The notes below the pieces were generated by a model. The model was not told the origin of the DNA. It searched no databases and worked only from the letters and a program-made list of their open reading frames with translations. The translations under genes and the position numbers were made by a program. Source: Berkiella sp964496435 (lineage in GTDB: Bacteria > Pseudomonadota > Gammaproteobacteria > Berkiellales > Berkiellaceae). Taken from it: a stretch of 64,000 nt of DNA. Below are positions 1 to 7,332 of the stretch, in pieces. The stretch covers positions 1 through 64,000 of the forward strand of contig CAZBZP010000002.1 in the NCBI GenBank assembly GCA_964496435.1. The letters are read 5' to 3'. The stretch's first letter is position 1, and the number at the start of each line of letters is the position of its first letter.

Positions 1-86
1 AAGATGGCACCATGATCCCAGGTTATTTACCACCTGATAAATTATTGGAAGTGCTTAAGGAACTTAAAAAGAAAGGAACAGCTTAA
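1..86 (+). CDS. dsbC: DsbC-like thiol:disulfide interchange protein, C-terminal fragment
   Basis: Only the last 27 codons are in the window (frame starts at base 3, stop TAA at 84-86). The visible peptide contains DGTMIPGYLPPDKLLEVLKE, which matches the C-terminal end of the DsbC/DsbG thioredoxin domain, where a short strand (NGTLVPGYQPP in E. coli DsbC) is followed by the last helix. DsbC is a periplasmic disulfide isomerase. The CXXC active site would lie upstream, outside the window, so the assignment rests on the tail alone. Confidence 0.6.
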   Translation, partial: DGTMIPGYLPPDKLLEVLKELKKKGTA

Positions 87-99
87 GTCCCAATAAAAA

Positions 100-133
100 G
101 TGGATGAATATTAATTAAAAAATCTTCATCCAC
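100..133. terminator. Hairpin behind dsbC, probable terminator
   Basis: A perfect 9-bp inverted repeat, GTGGATGAA (100-108) and TTCATCCAC (125-133), encloses an A/T-rich loop of 16 bases. It begins 14 bases after the dsbC stop codon. There is no clear T-run after it, so it may be a transcript 3'-end stabiliser rather than a classical intrinsic terminator. Confidence 0.5.
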
Positions 134-134
134 A

Positions 135-224
135 ACCGCGTTAGCGGTGTAATGTAATAGCCCACCCACGAGCGACCTACGTAGCTTTAGCGAAGTAGGA
201 AGCGAGGCGGTGGGAACCTTACAT
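135..224. other. Compound inverted repeats between convergent dsbC and ETF-QO
   Basis: Two nested structures are visible. ACCGC (135-139) pairs with GCGGT (144-148). A larger one pairs ATGTAA (152-157) with TTACAT (219-224), CCCACC (161-166) with GGTGGG (209-214) and CCTAC (176-180) with GTAGG (195-199). The outer arm contains the stop codon of the ETF-QO gene (219-221). The likely role is a shared transcription end for two converging genes; it could also be a decayed dispersed repeat. Confidence 0.4.
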
Positions 225-1844
225 ATTTGTGTAATTCGGCCCCCCACCACCCTCCGGCGGTGTCCACGTAATATTCTGTGTCGGGTCTTTGATATCACAA
301 GTTTTACAATGAATGCAGTTTTGCGCATTGATTTGTAACTTCTTTTTGCCAGCCTCATCATCGACAAACTCATAAACACCCGCAGGGCAATAGCGTTGTT
401 CTGGGCCTGCATATTGTTGCCAATTGATGCTTATCGCAAGTTGTGGATTTTTAAGTTTTAAATGTACCGGCTGATTTTCTTCATGAAAGACATTGGTACG
501 TGAAACAGAAAGCATTTTATCAAAACTGATTTTACCATCGGGTTTAGGATAGTGAATTGGTTTAGCATTTCTAGCACGCTTGAGCGCAAGATGATCAAAA
601 TGATTTGAAAACGTCCAAGGTGCAAAGCCACGAAAAAGATAAGTATCAAGCGCTGCGTAAATTAAACCTGTCTTTAAGCCGTGATGAAAACCAGGGCGTA
701 TATTTCGCACGCGATAGAGCTCTGGTTTAATCCAGCTTTGATTAATGGCCTCTTGGTAAGCGCCAAGCTCAACATCCGTACTTTCTTTGCTAATGGCTTC
801 AAAGGCCGTTTCTGCAGCTAAAATTCCAGATTGAATGGCTGTATGGCTGCCTTTGATTTTGGGTACATTTAAAAACCCGGCAGAACAACCAATAAGCATA
901 CCACCTGGAAAAGTAAGCTTAGGAATAGCTTGCCAGCCGCCTTCATTGATAGCGCGAGCCCCATAGCCAATACATTGTCCGCCTTCGAGTAAGGGTGAAA
1001 TTGCAGGATGATGTTTAAAGCGTTGAAATTCTTGATAAGGATCTAAATAGGGATTTTGATAATCAAGGCCAATAACAAGGCCAATGCTAATTAAGTGCGT
1101 TCCCCAATGATAAATAAAGCTGCCACCATAGGTTGCATGATCTAAGGGCCAACCAACGGTATGAACAACGGTGCCAGCTTTATGCTTTTCACTTTGGATT
1201 TCCCAGACTTCTTTAATGCCGATAGCATAGGTTTGTGGTTTTTTACTTAAATTATAATGTTTAATCAATTGTTGGCTTAAAGAGCCACGACAGCCTTCGG
1301 CGAATAAAGTTTGCTTGGCATGTAGTTGCATCCCGGCTTGAAAATTATTTTTAGCCGCGCCCGTTTTATCGCGCCCCATATCACCTGTTGCAACACCAAT
1401 TACTTCATTTTTATCATTAAATAAGCAAGTTTGGGCTGAAAAACCAGGGTAAATTTCAACGCCTAAACTTTCTGCAATTTTTCCAAGCCAACGACAAAGC
1501 TGTCCTAAACTGATGATGTAGTTGCCATGGTTTTTCATTTGTGGCGGCGTTGGTAAGCGATAAGCTTTTTTCTCGCTTAAAAACAGAAATTCATCATTAG
1601 TGACAGGCGTGTGAATAGGTGCATCCATGTTCTGCCAATCTGGCAATAAACTATTCAATGCGCGTGGTTCAAAGACGGCACCTGAAATAATATGAGAGCC
1701 AACCTCGGCGCCTTTTTCCAAAACACAAATGCTTGGTTGTTTGTTAGCTTCCCTGCAAAGTTGAGCGTAACGAATAGCCGCAGCTAAGCCAGCAGGTCCT
1801 GCACCCACAATAAGGATATCGTAACGCATGATTTCTTGTGTCAT
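219..1844 (-). CDS. etfD: Electron transfer flavoprotein-ubiquinone oxidoreductase
   Basis: This enzyme takes electrons from reduced ETF and passes them to ubiquinone at the inner membrane, linking acyl-CoA dehydrogenases to respiration. The 541-residue product has an N-terminal FAD-binding GxGxxG (residues 14-19, GAGPAG) and a C-terminal 4Fe-4S site with Cys486 and the CIHCKTC cluster (Cys510, 513, 516), ending in the family-typical PPEGGGGPNY tail. The start at 1844 is chosen because AGGAAAG lies 5 bases upstream of that ATG; an in-frame ATG exists 12 codons earlier but has no such site. It is divergent from etfBA, with 69 bp between them. Its likely electron donors are encoded here (liuA at 33095 and the acyl-CoA dehydrogenase at 36149). 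Confidence 0.95.
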   Translation of the reverse strand: MTQEIMRYDILIVGAGPAGLAAAIRYAQLCREANKQPSICVLEKGAEVGSHIISGAVFEPRALNSLLPDWQNMDAPIHTPVTNDEFLFLSEKKAYRLPTPPQMKNHGNYIISLGQLCRWLGKIAESLGVEIYPGFSAQTCLFNDKNEVIGVATGDMGRDKTGAAKNNFQAGMQLHAKQTLFAEGCRGSLSQQLIKHYNLSKKPQTYAIGIKEVWEIQSEKHKAGTVVHTVGWPLDHATYGGSFIYHWGTHLISIGLVIGLDYQNPYLDPYQEFQRFKHHPAISPLLEGGQCIGYGARAINEGGWQAIPKLTFPGGMLIGCSAGFLNVPKIKGSHTAIQSGILAAETAFEAISKESTDVELGAYQEAINQSWIKPELYRVRNIRPGFHHGLKTGLIYAALDTYLFRGFAPWTFSNHFDHLALKRARNAKPIHYPKPDGKISFDKMLSVSRTNVFHEENQPVHLKLKNPQLAISINWQQYAGPEQRYCPAGVYEFVDDEAGKKKLQINAQNCIHCKTCDIKDPTQNITWTPPEGGGGPNYTNM

Positions 1845-1856
1845 CAGGACTTTCCT

Positions 1857-1886
1857 TTCACAACAGATGATAGGGTACAATAAAAT
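1857..1886 (+). promoter_or_regulatory. Candidate promoter for etfBA
   Basis: TTCACA (1857-1862) and TAAAAT (1881-1886) are 18 bp apart in the 69-bp space between divergent etfD and etfB. They resemble sigma70 -35 and -10 boxes. An overlapping TACAAT at 1876-1881 is an alternative -10. This is a weak sequence call. Confidence 0.3.
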
Positions 1887-1913
1887 AATCTGTGAGACAG
1901 GAGAAGAGATCTC

Positions 1914-2669
1914 ATGAAAGTATTAGTGCCTATCAAACGCGTTGTAGATCCCTATGTGAAAATTCGTGTTAAACCGGACAACCAGGGGATTGAGCTTGCT
2001 AACGTCAAAATGACCATTAACCCTTTTGATGAAATTGCCATTGAAGAAGCAGTTCGTTGGAAAGAAGCAGGGTTAATAACTGAGATAGTCGTTGTTAGCA
2101 TTGGCCAAGAAGCAACACAAGAAACGCTAAGGGCAGCGTTGGCACTAGGTGCTGATAGCGCTGTGCATGTGCTCTGTGATAAAACCTTGGAGCCCATCAC
2201 GGTGGCAAAGTGCTTGAAAGAAATTGCACTTCAGCATAAACCGGATGTGATTATCATGGGCAAGCAAGCCATTGATGATGATTGTAATCAAACCGGGCAA
2301 ATGTTAGCCGCGCTGTTAAATTGGCCACAAGCAACTTTTGCATCTCAAGTGAAATTTGCAGAAAATAAACAAACTGTTGAGGTGACAAGAGAAGTCGATG
2401 GTGGTTTAGAAACACTGACTTTGAATTTACCTTGTCTTATCACAACCGATCTGCGTTTAAATGAACCACGCTATGCGACTTTGCCCAATATCATGCAAGC
2501 CAAACGTAAAGTGATTACCACAATAGAAATCGCTTCTCTTGGTGTAGATACCAAAGCACATCTCAAGGTATTAAGCGTTAGCCCACCACCTGCGCGCAAG
2601 CAGGGCAAAATGGTGAAAGATGTGGCTGAGCTTGTACATTACTTAAAAGACGTGGAAAAGGTGATTTAA
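1914..2669 (+). CDS. etfB: Electron transfer flavoprotein, beta subunit
   Basis: ETF-beta (251 residues, the usual size) forms the ETF heterodimer with the next gene's product and binds the structural AMP. The sequence starts MKVLVPIKRVVDPYVKIRV and carries the beta-subunit signature around the VEVTREVDGGLETL segment, followed by LPCLITTDLRLNEPRYA. A strong ribosome-binding site (AGGAGA, 1899-1904) precedes the ATG. It is followed one base after its stop by etfA, so the two are certainly co-transcribed. ETF accepts electrons from acyl-CoA dehydrogenases and delivers them to the ETF-QO encoded on the other strand. Confidence 0.96.
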   Translation: MKVLVPIKRVVDPYVKIRVKPDNQGIELANVKMTINPFDEIAIEEAVRWKEAGLITEIVVVSIGQEATQETLRAALALGADSAVHVLCDKTLEPITVAKCLKEIALQHKPDVIIMGKQAIDDDCNQTGQMLAALLNWPQATFASQVKFAENKQTVEVTREVDGGLETLTLNLPCLITTDLRLNEPRYATLPNIMQAKRKVITTIEIASLGVDTKAHLKVLSVSPPPARKQGKMVKDVAELVHYLKDVEKVI

Positions 2670-2670
2670 T

Positions 2671-3603
2671 ATGGCTAAAGTACTTGTAATAGCAGATCAT
2701 CATCGTGGCAACCTTGCACCCAGCACCAAAGCAACGATTGATGCGGCTTTAAAGCTCGCACCAGAATGTGATGTTTTATTAGCTTGTGACACAGACACTT
2801 TAAGTAAAGAGATAGCACAGCTCAAAGGCGTGAATACGGTGTTGGTGTCCACGCATGCGCGCTTTGCGCATCTTTTAGCGGAAGACTTATCTTCACTGAT
2901 TATTGCTATCGCAAATGATTATTCTCATCTTTTAGCACCTGCAACAACCTTTGGTAAAAATCTAATGCCACGTGTTGCAGCTTTGCTTGATGTAGCACAA
3001 CTATCCGATGTGTGTGCAATTGAAGCGGAAGATATTTTTACAAGGCCAATTTATGCTGGCAATGCTTTTGAAAAAGTACAATCACTTGATAAGGTCAAAG
3101 TACTCACGGTGAGAACAACCGCGTTCAATGCTGTTGAAAAAAGCGACACGACAGCAGCAATTAAAGCGCTTACAAACACGTTGGAAATTAATGCACAAGT
3201 TGTTTTTAGCTCGGAAAAAACAGTGGAACTCACGCGTCCTGAACTCACCGCAGCCAAAGTGGTTGTTTCAGGTGGGCGAGGATTAAAAAGCAGCGATAAT
3301 TTTAAAATGATTGAATCCTTAGCCGACAAATTAGGTGCGGCTGTGGGGGCGAGTCGTGCTGCGGTGGATGCAGGTTTTGTGCCCAATGATTTTCAAGTAG
3401 GACAAACAGGCAAAGTGGTGGCCCCCGCCTTATATATCGCGGTTGGGATTTCAGGTGCCATTCAACATTTAGCCGGCATGAAAGATTCCAAAGTGATTGT
3501 GGCGATTAATAAAGATCCCGAAGCACCTATTTTTCAAGTGGCCGATTATGGATTGGTTGGCGATTTGTTTACGATATTGCCGGAGTTGGAAAAGGCAATT
3601 TAA
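2671..3603 (+). CDS. etfA: Electron transfer flavoprotein, alpha subunit
   Basis: The alpha subunit (310 residues) binds the redox-active FAD of ETF. The C-terminal FAD domain is clear: VVSGGRGLKSSDNF, then GASRAAVDAGFVPNDFQVGQ, then YIAVGISGAIQHLAGMKDSK and INKDPEAPIFQVADYGLVGD, all family signatures. It begins one base after etfB ends. Two bases after its stop the sequence runs directly into the first copy of the repeat element at 3605, so the repeat has settled immediately behind the operon. Confidence 0.96.
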   Translation: MAKVLVIADHHRGNLAPSTKATIDAALKLAPECDVLLACDTDTLSKEIAQLKGVNTVLVSTHARFAHLLAEDLSSLIIAIANDYSHLLAPATTFGKNLMPRVAALLDVAQLSDVCAIEAEDIFTRPIYAGNAFEKVQSLDKVKVLTVRTTAFNAVEKSDTTAAIKALTNTLEINAQVVFSSEKTVELTRPELTAAKVVVSGGRGLKSSDNFKMIESLADKLGAAVGASRAAVDAGFVPNDFQVGQTGKVVAPALYIAVGISGAIQHLAGMKDSKVIVAINKDPEAPIFQVADYGLVGDLFTILPELEKAI

Positions 3604-3604
3604 A

Positions 3605-3814
3605 CTAAATCCCCCGCGAACGATGTTCGCCGCCCCCTTTACAAAAGTGGGCTATTGGTNNNNNNNNNNNNNNNNNNNNNNNNNNNNNNNNNNNNNNNNN
3701 NNNNNNNNNNNNNNNNNNNNNNNNNNNNNNNNNNNNNNNNNNNNNNNNNNNNNNNNNNNTTGCCCACTTTTGTAAAGGGGGCAGCTCGCCTAGGCGAGCA
3801 GGGGGATTTACAAG
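3605..3814. repeat. Palindromic repeat, copy 1 (interrupted by assembly gap)
   Basis: The left 55 bases (3605-3659) are identical to 4197-4251, and the right 55 bases (3760-3814) are identical to 4307-4361. The outer ends are inverted (AAATCCCCC and GGGGGATTT), as are the inner arms (GCCCCCTTTACAAAAGTGGGC-like). Each arm holds its own small hairpin, GCGAAC/GTTCGC on the left and GCTCGC/GCGAGC on the right. The middle is hidden by 100 N. The element sits directly between etfA and the DUF559 gene, as a direct repeat of the complete copy at 4197-4361. Confidence 0.85.
3660..3759. other. Assembly gap of 100 N
   Basis: Exactly 100 unknown bases lie inside repeat copy 1. A run of 100 is a common placeholder length. 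If copy 1 equals copy 2, only 55 bases (those matching 4252-4306) are missing. The palindromic arms probably caused the assembly break. Confidence 0.95.
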
Positions 3815-3822
3815 GAGGAAGA

Positions 3823-4200
3823 ATGGAAAAGGGAATTATGTTTGAATACAACAGAGAATTAAAATCATTCTCTCGAGATTTACGTATCAATATGACACCT
3901 GCAGAAACAAAATTGTGGGGATGCATTAGAAGAGAAAAAATACACGGTGTTAAATTCTATCGACAAAAACCGATCCTAAACTATATAGCAGATTTTTATG
4001 CACATGAGCCAAAGCTCATCATAGAATGTGATGGTTCCCAACATTATGAAGAAGAGCATATAATTTCTGATTATGAAAGAGACAAAGCTATCGAACAATT
4101 AGGTATCAAGGTATTACGATTTGATAATCAAGAAATCATGAATAATACAGATGCAGTAATGCAAGTGATTTGGGAAACAGTAGAAAAGCGACTTTGCTAA
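3823..4200 (+). CDS. DUF559 endonuclease-like protein, repeat-flanked
   Basis: The 125-residue product belongs to the DUF559 family (PF04480), which has a Vsr-like/PD-(D/E)xK nuclease fold. Visible residues fit that fold: Asp57 (IADFY), Glu68-x-Asp70 (IIECDGSQH), His74, and Asp83/Arg86 in the DYERD segment, followed by GIKVLRFDNQEI. AAGGAGG at 3812-3818 sits just upstream of ATG 3823; ATG 3838 (AAAAGGG upstream) is an alternative that matches the usual MFEYN-type family start. The gene fills the space between two direct copies of the palindromic repeat, and its stop codon (4198-4200) lies within the first bases of the right copy. Family members are thought to be nucleases, but their cellular role is not established. 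The arrangement suggests a mobile or repeat-associated cassette. Confidence 0.85.
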   Translation: MEKGIMFEYNRELKSFSRDLRINMTPAETKLWGCIRREKIHGVKFYRQKPILNYIADFYAHEPKLIIECDGSQHYEEEHIISDYERDKAIEQLGIKVLRFDNQEIMNNTDAVMQVIWETVEKRLC

Positions 4201-4361
4201 ATCCCCCGCGAACGATGTTCGCCGCCCCCTTTACAAAAGTGGGCTATTGGTTCGCTTCGCTCACCCAAAAGAAAAAAACTCTGTTTACGTTCGCAAAGCG
4301 AACACGTTGCCCACTTTTGTAAAGGGGGCAGCTCGCCTAGGCGAGCAGGGGGATTTACAAG
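4197..4361. repeat. Palindromic repeat, copy 2 (complete, about 165 bp)
   Basis: From outside in, the element reads AAATCCCCC, a small hairpin (GCGAAC-gat-GTTCGC), GCCCCCTTTACAAAAGTGGGC arm, a central section with another hairpin (GTTCGC-aaa-GCGAAC, about 4289-4303), the complementary inner arm, a hairpin (GCTCGC-ctag-GCGAGC) and GGGGGATTT. It can therefore fold as a cloverleaf or cruciform. The 55 bases at each end are identical to copy 1. After both copies the sequence continues with a ribosome-binding-site-like purine run and ATGGA. Confidence 0.9.
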
Positions 4362-4440
4362 AAGGATAAATGGATAGTGGAAAAAGTTTTTACATGTTGA
4401 TATCTAATATATATTCAAGAATTGATGAACAGGTGATTCA

Positions 4441-4860
4441 ATGAAATATTTACACACAATGATTCGCGTCCTTGATCTCGACAAAGCCCTCGATTTTTTT
4501 ATTAATAAATTGGGCTTAATCGAAGTGCGCCGCATGGAACATGAAGCAGGTAGATTTACCCTGGTTTTTCTAGCCACAGGCCCCCATGAACCCACCATTG
4601 AGCTTACCTATAATTGGGATCAAAAAGAGCCCTACACAGTTGGCAGAAATTTTGGGCACTTAGCCTATGAAGTGGATGATATTCATGATTTTTGCGAACA
4701 GCTTCAGAAAAAAGGTGTCACCATTTTGCGCCCCCCACGTGATGGCCGCATGGCATTTATTCGCTCACCCGATAATATTTCTATCGAGTTATTACAAAAA
4801 GGCAAAGCACTAGAGCCCAAAGAGCCCTGGCTTTCTATGAAAAATACTGGGGAGTGGTAG
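4441..4860 (+). CDS. gloA: Lactoylglutathione lyase (glyoxalase I)
   Basis: This cytoplasmic enzyme isomerises the hemithioacetal of methylglyoxal and glutathione to S-lactoylglutathione. The 139-residue product has the two beta-alpha-beta-beta-beta modules of the family and all four metal ligands: His5, Glu54 (IELTYN), His73 (GHLAYEV) and Glu116 (SIELLQ). The signature RSPDNISIELLQ is near the C-terminus. AGGTGA lies 5 bases before the ATG. Its start overlaps (ATGA) the stop of a possible 24-codon frame beginning at 4370, right after repeat copy 2. A GC-rich hairpin (4878-4894) and a strong terminator (4923-4951) follow, so it looks monocistronic. Confidence 0.95.
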   Translation: MKYLHTMIRVLDLDKALDFFINKLGLIEVRRMEHEAGRFTLVFLATGPHEPTIELTYNWDQKEPYTVGRNFGHLAYEVDDIHDFCEQLQKKGVTILRPPRDGRMAFIRSPDNISIELLQKGKALEPKEPWLSMKNTGEW

Positions 4861-4877
4861 CAAAATTTAAACATTTC

Positions 4878-4894
4878 CCCCAGCTTTGCTGGGG
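4878..4894. other. GC-rich hairpin after gloA
   Basis: CCCCAGC (4878-4884) and GCTGGGG (4888-4894) form a tight 7-bp stem with a TTT loop 17 bases after the gloA stop. No T-run follows, so it probably protects the transcript end rather than terminating on its own. It may also be a shrunken relative of the CCCCC-containing dispersed repeats. Confidence 0.45.
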
Positions 4895-4922
4895 CCACTC
4901 TATAATATCTTAAGAAAGCATA

Positions 4923-4951
4923 ACAGTACTCTAGTCAGTACTGTCTTTTTT
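4923..4951 (+). terminator. Intrinsic terminator downstream of gloA
   Basis: ACAGTACT (4923-4930) and AGTACTGT (4937-4944) form a perfect 8-bp stem around CTAGTC, followed by CTTTTTT (4945-4951). This is a classical Rho-independent terminator on the plus strand. Confidence 0.85.
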
Positions 4952-5015
4952 CAATTAATGAACTTCATGCACAGCCTTATTGTCCAAAGACTAAATCTCT
5001 TTAAGGAATAATGCT

Positions 5016-6263
5016 TTGCCCCATTCAACACCCTTATTGACGATGATAGTTATTTGCTTTGGCTTGGCCTTTGTTTTAGGGATCATTGCCAAAAAGCTTC
5101 GTTTATCGCCCATTGTGGGGTACCTCATTGCGGGTGTTTTGCTTGGTCCGACCACCCCTGGCTATATTGCTGATCAAGCCATTGCGCACGAATTAGCTGA
5201 GATTGGTGTAATTCTGCTGATGTTTGGCGTAGGGCTGCATTTTTCTTGGCATGAACTAAATCAGGTCAAAAAAATTGCCATCTGCGGTGCGCTTTGCCAA
5301 ATGATCATTGCAACATTATTAGGATGGGCCGTCGTTGTCTATTATCTGAAGCTGTCCCATGAATCTGGCTTGTTATTCGGTATTTCCTTATCTGTTGCCA
5401 GTACAGTCGTTTTACTACGTGCACTACAAGAGCATCATATGTTTAGCACAAAGCCTGGCCAAATTGCAGTTGGCTGGTTGCTGGTTGAAGACTTGGCTGT
5501 GGTGATTATCCTTGTTTTACTGCCTCCGCTGGCTAAGCTCATACAAGCAAGTCAAAGCCTCAATATGGCACCTATGAGTATGCTAAGCTCGGTGCTTGGT
5601 ACCTTATTTTTTGCTTTGCTTAAAATAGCGGCTTTTGTTGTATTAATGCTGATTGTCGGTAAACGCGCTATTCCCTGGATCTTAAAAAAGACAGAGCAAG
5701 AAAAATCCCCAGAGCTCTTTCGGCTGGCAGTTTTGGCTATTGCCCTAGGGATGGCCTTTGGAAGTGCTAAATTATTTGGGGTATCTTTTGCTTTAGGGGC
5801 ATTCTTTGCGGGTATGATTTTAAATGAATCAGAATTCAGCAAAAAAGCAGCAAGAGAGACTATTCCACTGCGTGATGCTTTTGCTGTTTTATTCTTCGTT
5901 GGTATGGGTATGCTATTAAACCCGATGATTTTAATTAATAAACCCTTTGTCGTGCTTGCGGTTGTGATGATTATTGTTTTGGGTAAATCACTAGCAGCTT
6001 ACCTCATTATGTTGAGTTTTCGTTATCCTGCCTTTACGGCGGCAACCATTGCTATCAGTCTTGCGCAAATTGGTGAATTTTCATTTATATTAGCCGAGCT
6101 TGGCGTGAAATTGCATATGATTTCAGGCGAAACGCAAGACATTATTCTTGCTAGTGCTTTGATTTCCATTTTACTCAATCCAATTTTATTTAATGTTTTG
6201 CTAAAATTTAAACCTGAAAAGCCTAAAGATGCTAAACAGATTTCACACAAAGTCAGCGAGTAG
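5016..6263 (+). CDS. CPA2-family cation:proton antiporter (KefB-like, no RCK domain)
   Basis: An integral inner-membrane monovalent cation/proton antiporter of the CPA2 family (Kef/NapA type), with about 12 hydrophobic segments over 415 residues. Family features include SPIVGYLIAGVLLGPTTPGY near the N-terminus, SVASTVVLLRALQE, LVEDLAVVIILVLLPPLA and SLAQIGEFSFILAELG. The start is TTG at 5016, with AAGGA eight bases upstream; the nearby ATG at 5011 is out of frame. Unlike E. coli KefB/KefC it stops right after the last membrane segment and lacks the cytoplasmic TrkA-N/RCK domain, so glutathione-type gating is unlikely. It stands alone between the gloA terminator and an unrelated gene. The transported ion cannot be told from the sequence. 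Confidence 0.88.
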   Translation: MPHSTPLLTMIVICFGLAFVLGIIAKKLRLSPIVGYLIAGVLLGPTTPGYIADQAIAHELAEIGVILLMFGVGLHFSWHELNQVKKIAICGALCQMIIATLLGWAVVVYYLKLSHESGLLFGISLSVASTVVLLRALQEHHMFSTKPGQIAVGWLLVEDLAVVIILVLLPPLAKLIQASQSLNMAPMSMLSSVLGTLFFALLKIAAFVVLMLIVGKRAIPWILKKTEQEKSPELFRLAVLAIALGMAFGSAKLFGVSFALGAFFAGMILNESEFSKKAARETIPLRDAFAVLFFVGMGMLLNPMILINKPFVVLAVVMIIVLGKSLAAYLIMLSFRYPAFTAATIAISLAQIGEFSFILAELGVKLHMISGETQDIILASALISILLNPILFNVLLKFKPEKPKDAKQISHKVSE

Positions 6264-6385
6264 GGCTATTTTGTCTGCCATTGCGCTGCACTTGTCAAAA
6301 ACATTATTTTATATGACTCATTTTATAAATGCGTTGATTTATTTTGATAGTATTTTTAAACCTAATATATGCAGGAATAATACTC

Positions 6386-7318
6386 ATGTTATATGAAAAA
6401 TTAGTTCAAGCTTGCACAGATGGCAATTTATCTGAATTTGAAGATTTGTGGCAATCATACAAAGTAGATGCGACCACACAAAAAGAAGTGCTGGAACATG
6501 ATAATTTCAAACTTTTTCATTTAGTCATTGCCAGTGGCAATGTTGATTTGTTAGATAAAATGGGCCGTTTACTCTGTGAAATTTCAGACGAAGGATGGCC
6601 CTATATTGAAGTGCTTAATATTCCGTTTACTGCAAGAGATGGTGAAGGTTTTAGAGAAGCATTAATCCATAAAAAAAACGCCATGGTTAAAGCTATTTTA
6701 GGTGATGAATTTTTGGAGCAAAAGTGTTTAGAGATAATTAACGAACGCGTTGAATTTATTGCTTATGTATCAAATGAACCTTCTCTTGCTTATGTGCTTC
6801 ATTATCTTTTTAACGATGCCTGTGCCACAGGGGTAGAGGCCATATTACAATTAGAAAAAGTGCTAACAAGAGATCAGATCATTACATTTTTACTTCCTGA
6901 TAACAACACTGAGCTCTTTTACGCACCTACTTCTTCATTTGAATCTGTCAATGAAGCAATTGTTATTAAGCATTTATGGAATTTGTTGAATGCCAAAGAA
7001 AAGGCCCGAGCTGCAAATGAAGTGTTCCCTAAATGTTTGATACTTTGCGCCAAGATAGGTAATGCCAAGCTAATTGATGCTATATTGCAACTTTTAGATA
7101 AAGCGCAACAAAGAGAATGCCTTCAATTTGAAGATTACAATACCTTTGTTTATGCCGCCGACAAAGGCCATGTAGAAGTGATGCGCTTAGTGTGGGATTA
7201 TTTAGATAATGATGGAAAAAGCGCAGCGCTAAAAGCAAGCAATAATGCAGCTTACCGCCTCGCAAAGCAATCCAATCATGTTGAGGCAATTGCCTTTCTA
7301 GAAGCCCTCAGAAAATAA
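6386..7318 (+). CDS. Ankyrin-like repeat protein, possible effector
   Basis: The 310-residue protein has no signal peptide or membrane segment. Degenerate ankyrin-like helix pairs are visible: HLVIASGNVDLLDKM (about residues 45-60), a middle ALIHKKNAMVKAIL stretch, LILCAKIGNAKLIDAILQLL, FVYAADKGHVEVMRLVWDYL and a last NAAYRLAKQSNHVEAIAFLEAL. The consensus TPLHxA signature is lost, so this is a resemblance rather than a firm domain call. ATG 6386 has AGGAA at 6373-6377; a TTG 14 codons upstream is less likely. Repeat proteins of this kind are frequent among secreted effectors of intracellular gammaproteobacteria, but no secretion signal can be proved here. Confidence 0.7.
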   Translation: MLYEKLVQACTDGNLSEFEDLWQSYKVDATTQKEVLEHDNFKLFHLVIASGNVDLLDKMGRLLCEISDEGWPYIEVLNIPFTARDGEGFREALIHKKNAMVKAILGDEFLEQKCLEIINERVEFIAYVSNEPSLAYVLHYLFNDACATGVEAILQLEKVLTRDQIITFLLPDNNTELFYAPTSSFESVNEAIVIKHLWNLLNAKEKARAANEVFPKCLILCAKIGNAKLIDAILQLLDKAQQRECLQFEDYNTFVYAADKGHVEVMRLVWDYLDNDGKSAALKASNNAAYRLAKQSNHVEAIAFLEALRK

Positions 7319-7332
7319 AGCTCTCCACTTTG

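Noticed and set aside
3497..3775. Open frame running through the N-run into the repeat
   Set aside because: It is open only because unknown bases cannot create stop codons, and it overlaps the conserved end of etfA in another frame.
3605..4361. CRISPR-like array
   Set aside because: There are only two direct copies around a coding gene. The units are long palindromes and there are no spacers or cas genes.
4901..4906. Consensus TATAAT taken as a promoter for the CPA2 antiporter gene
   Set aside because: No suitable -35 lies 16-18 bp upstream, and a strong intrinsic terminator (4923-4951) stands between it and the gene.
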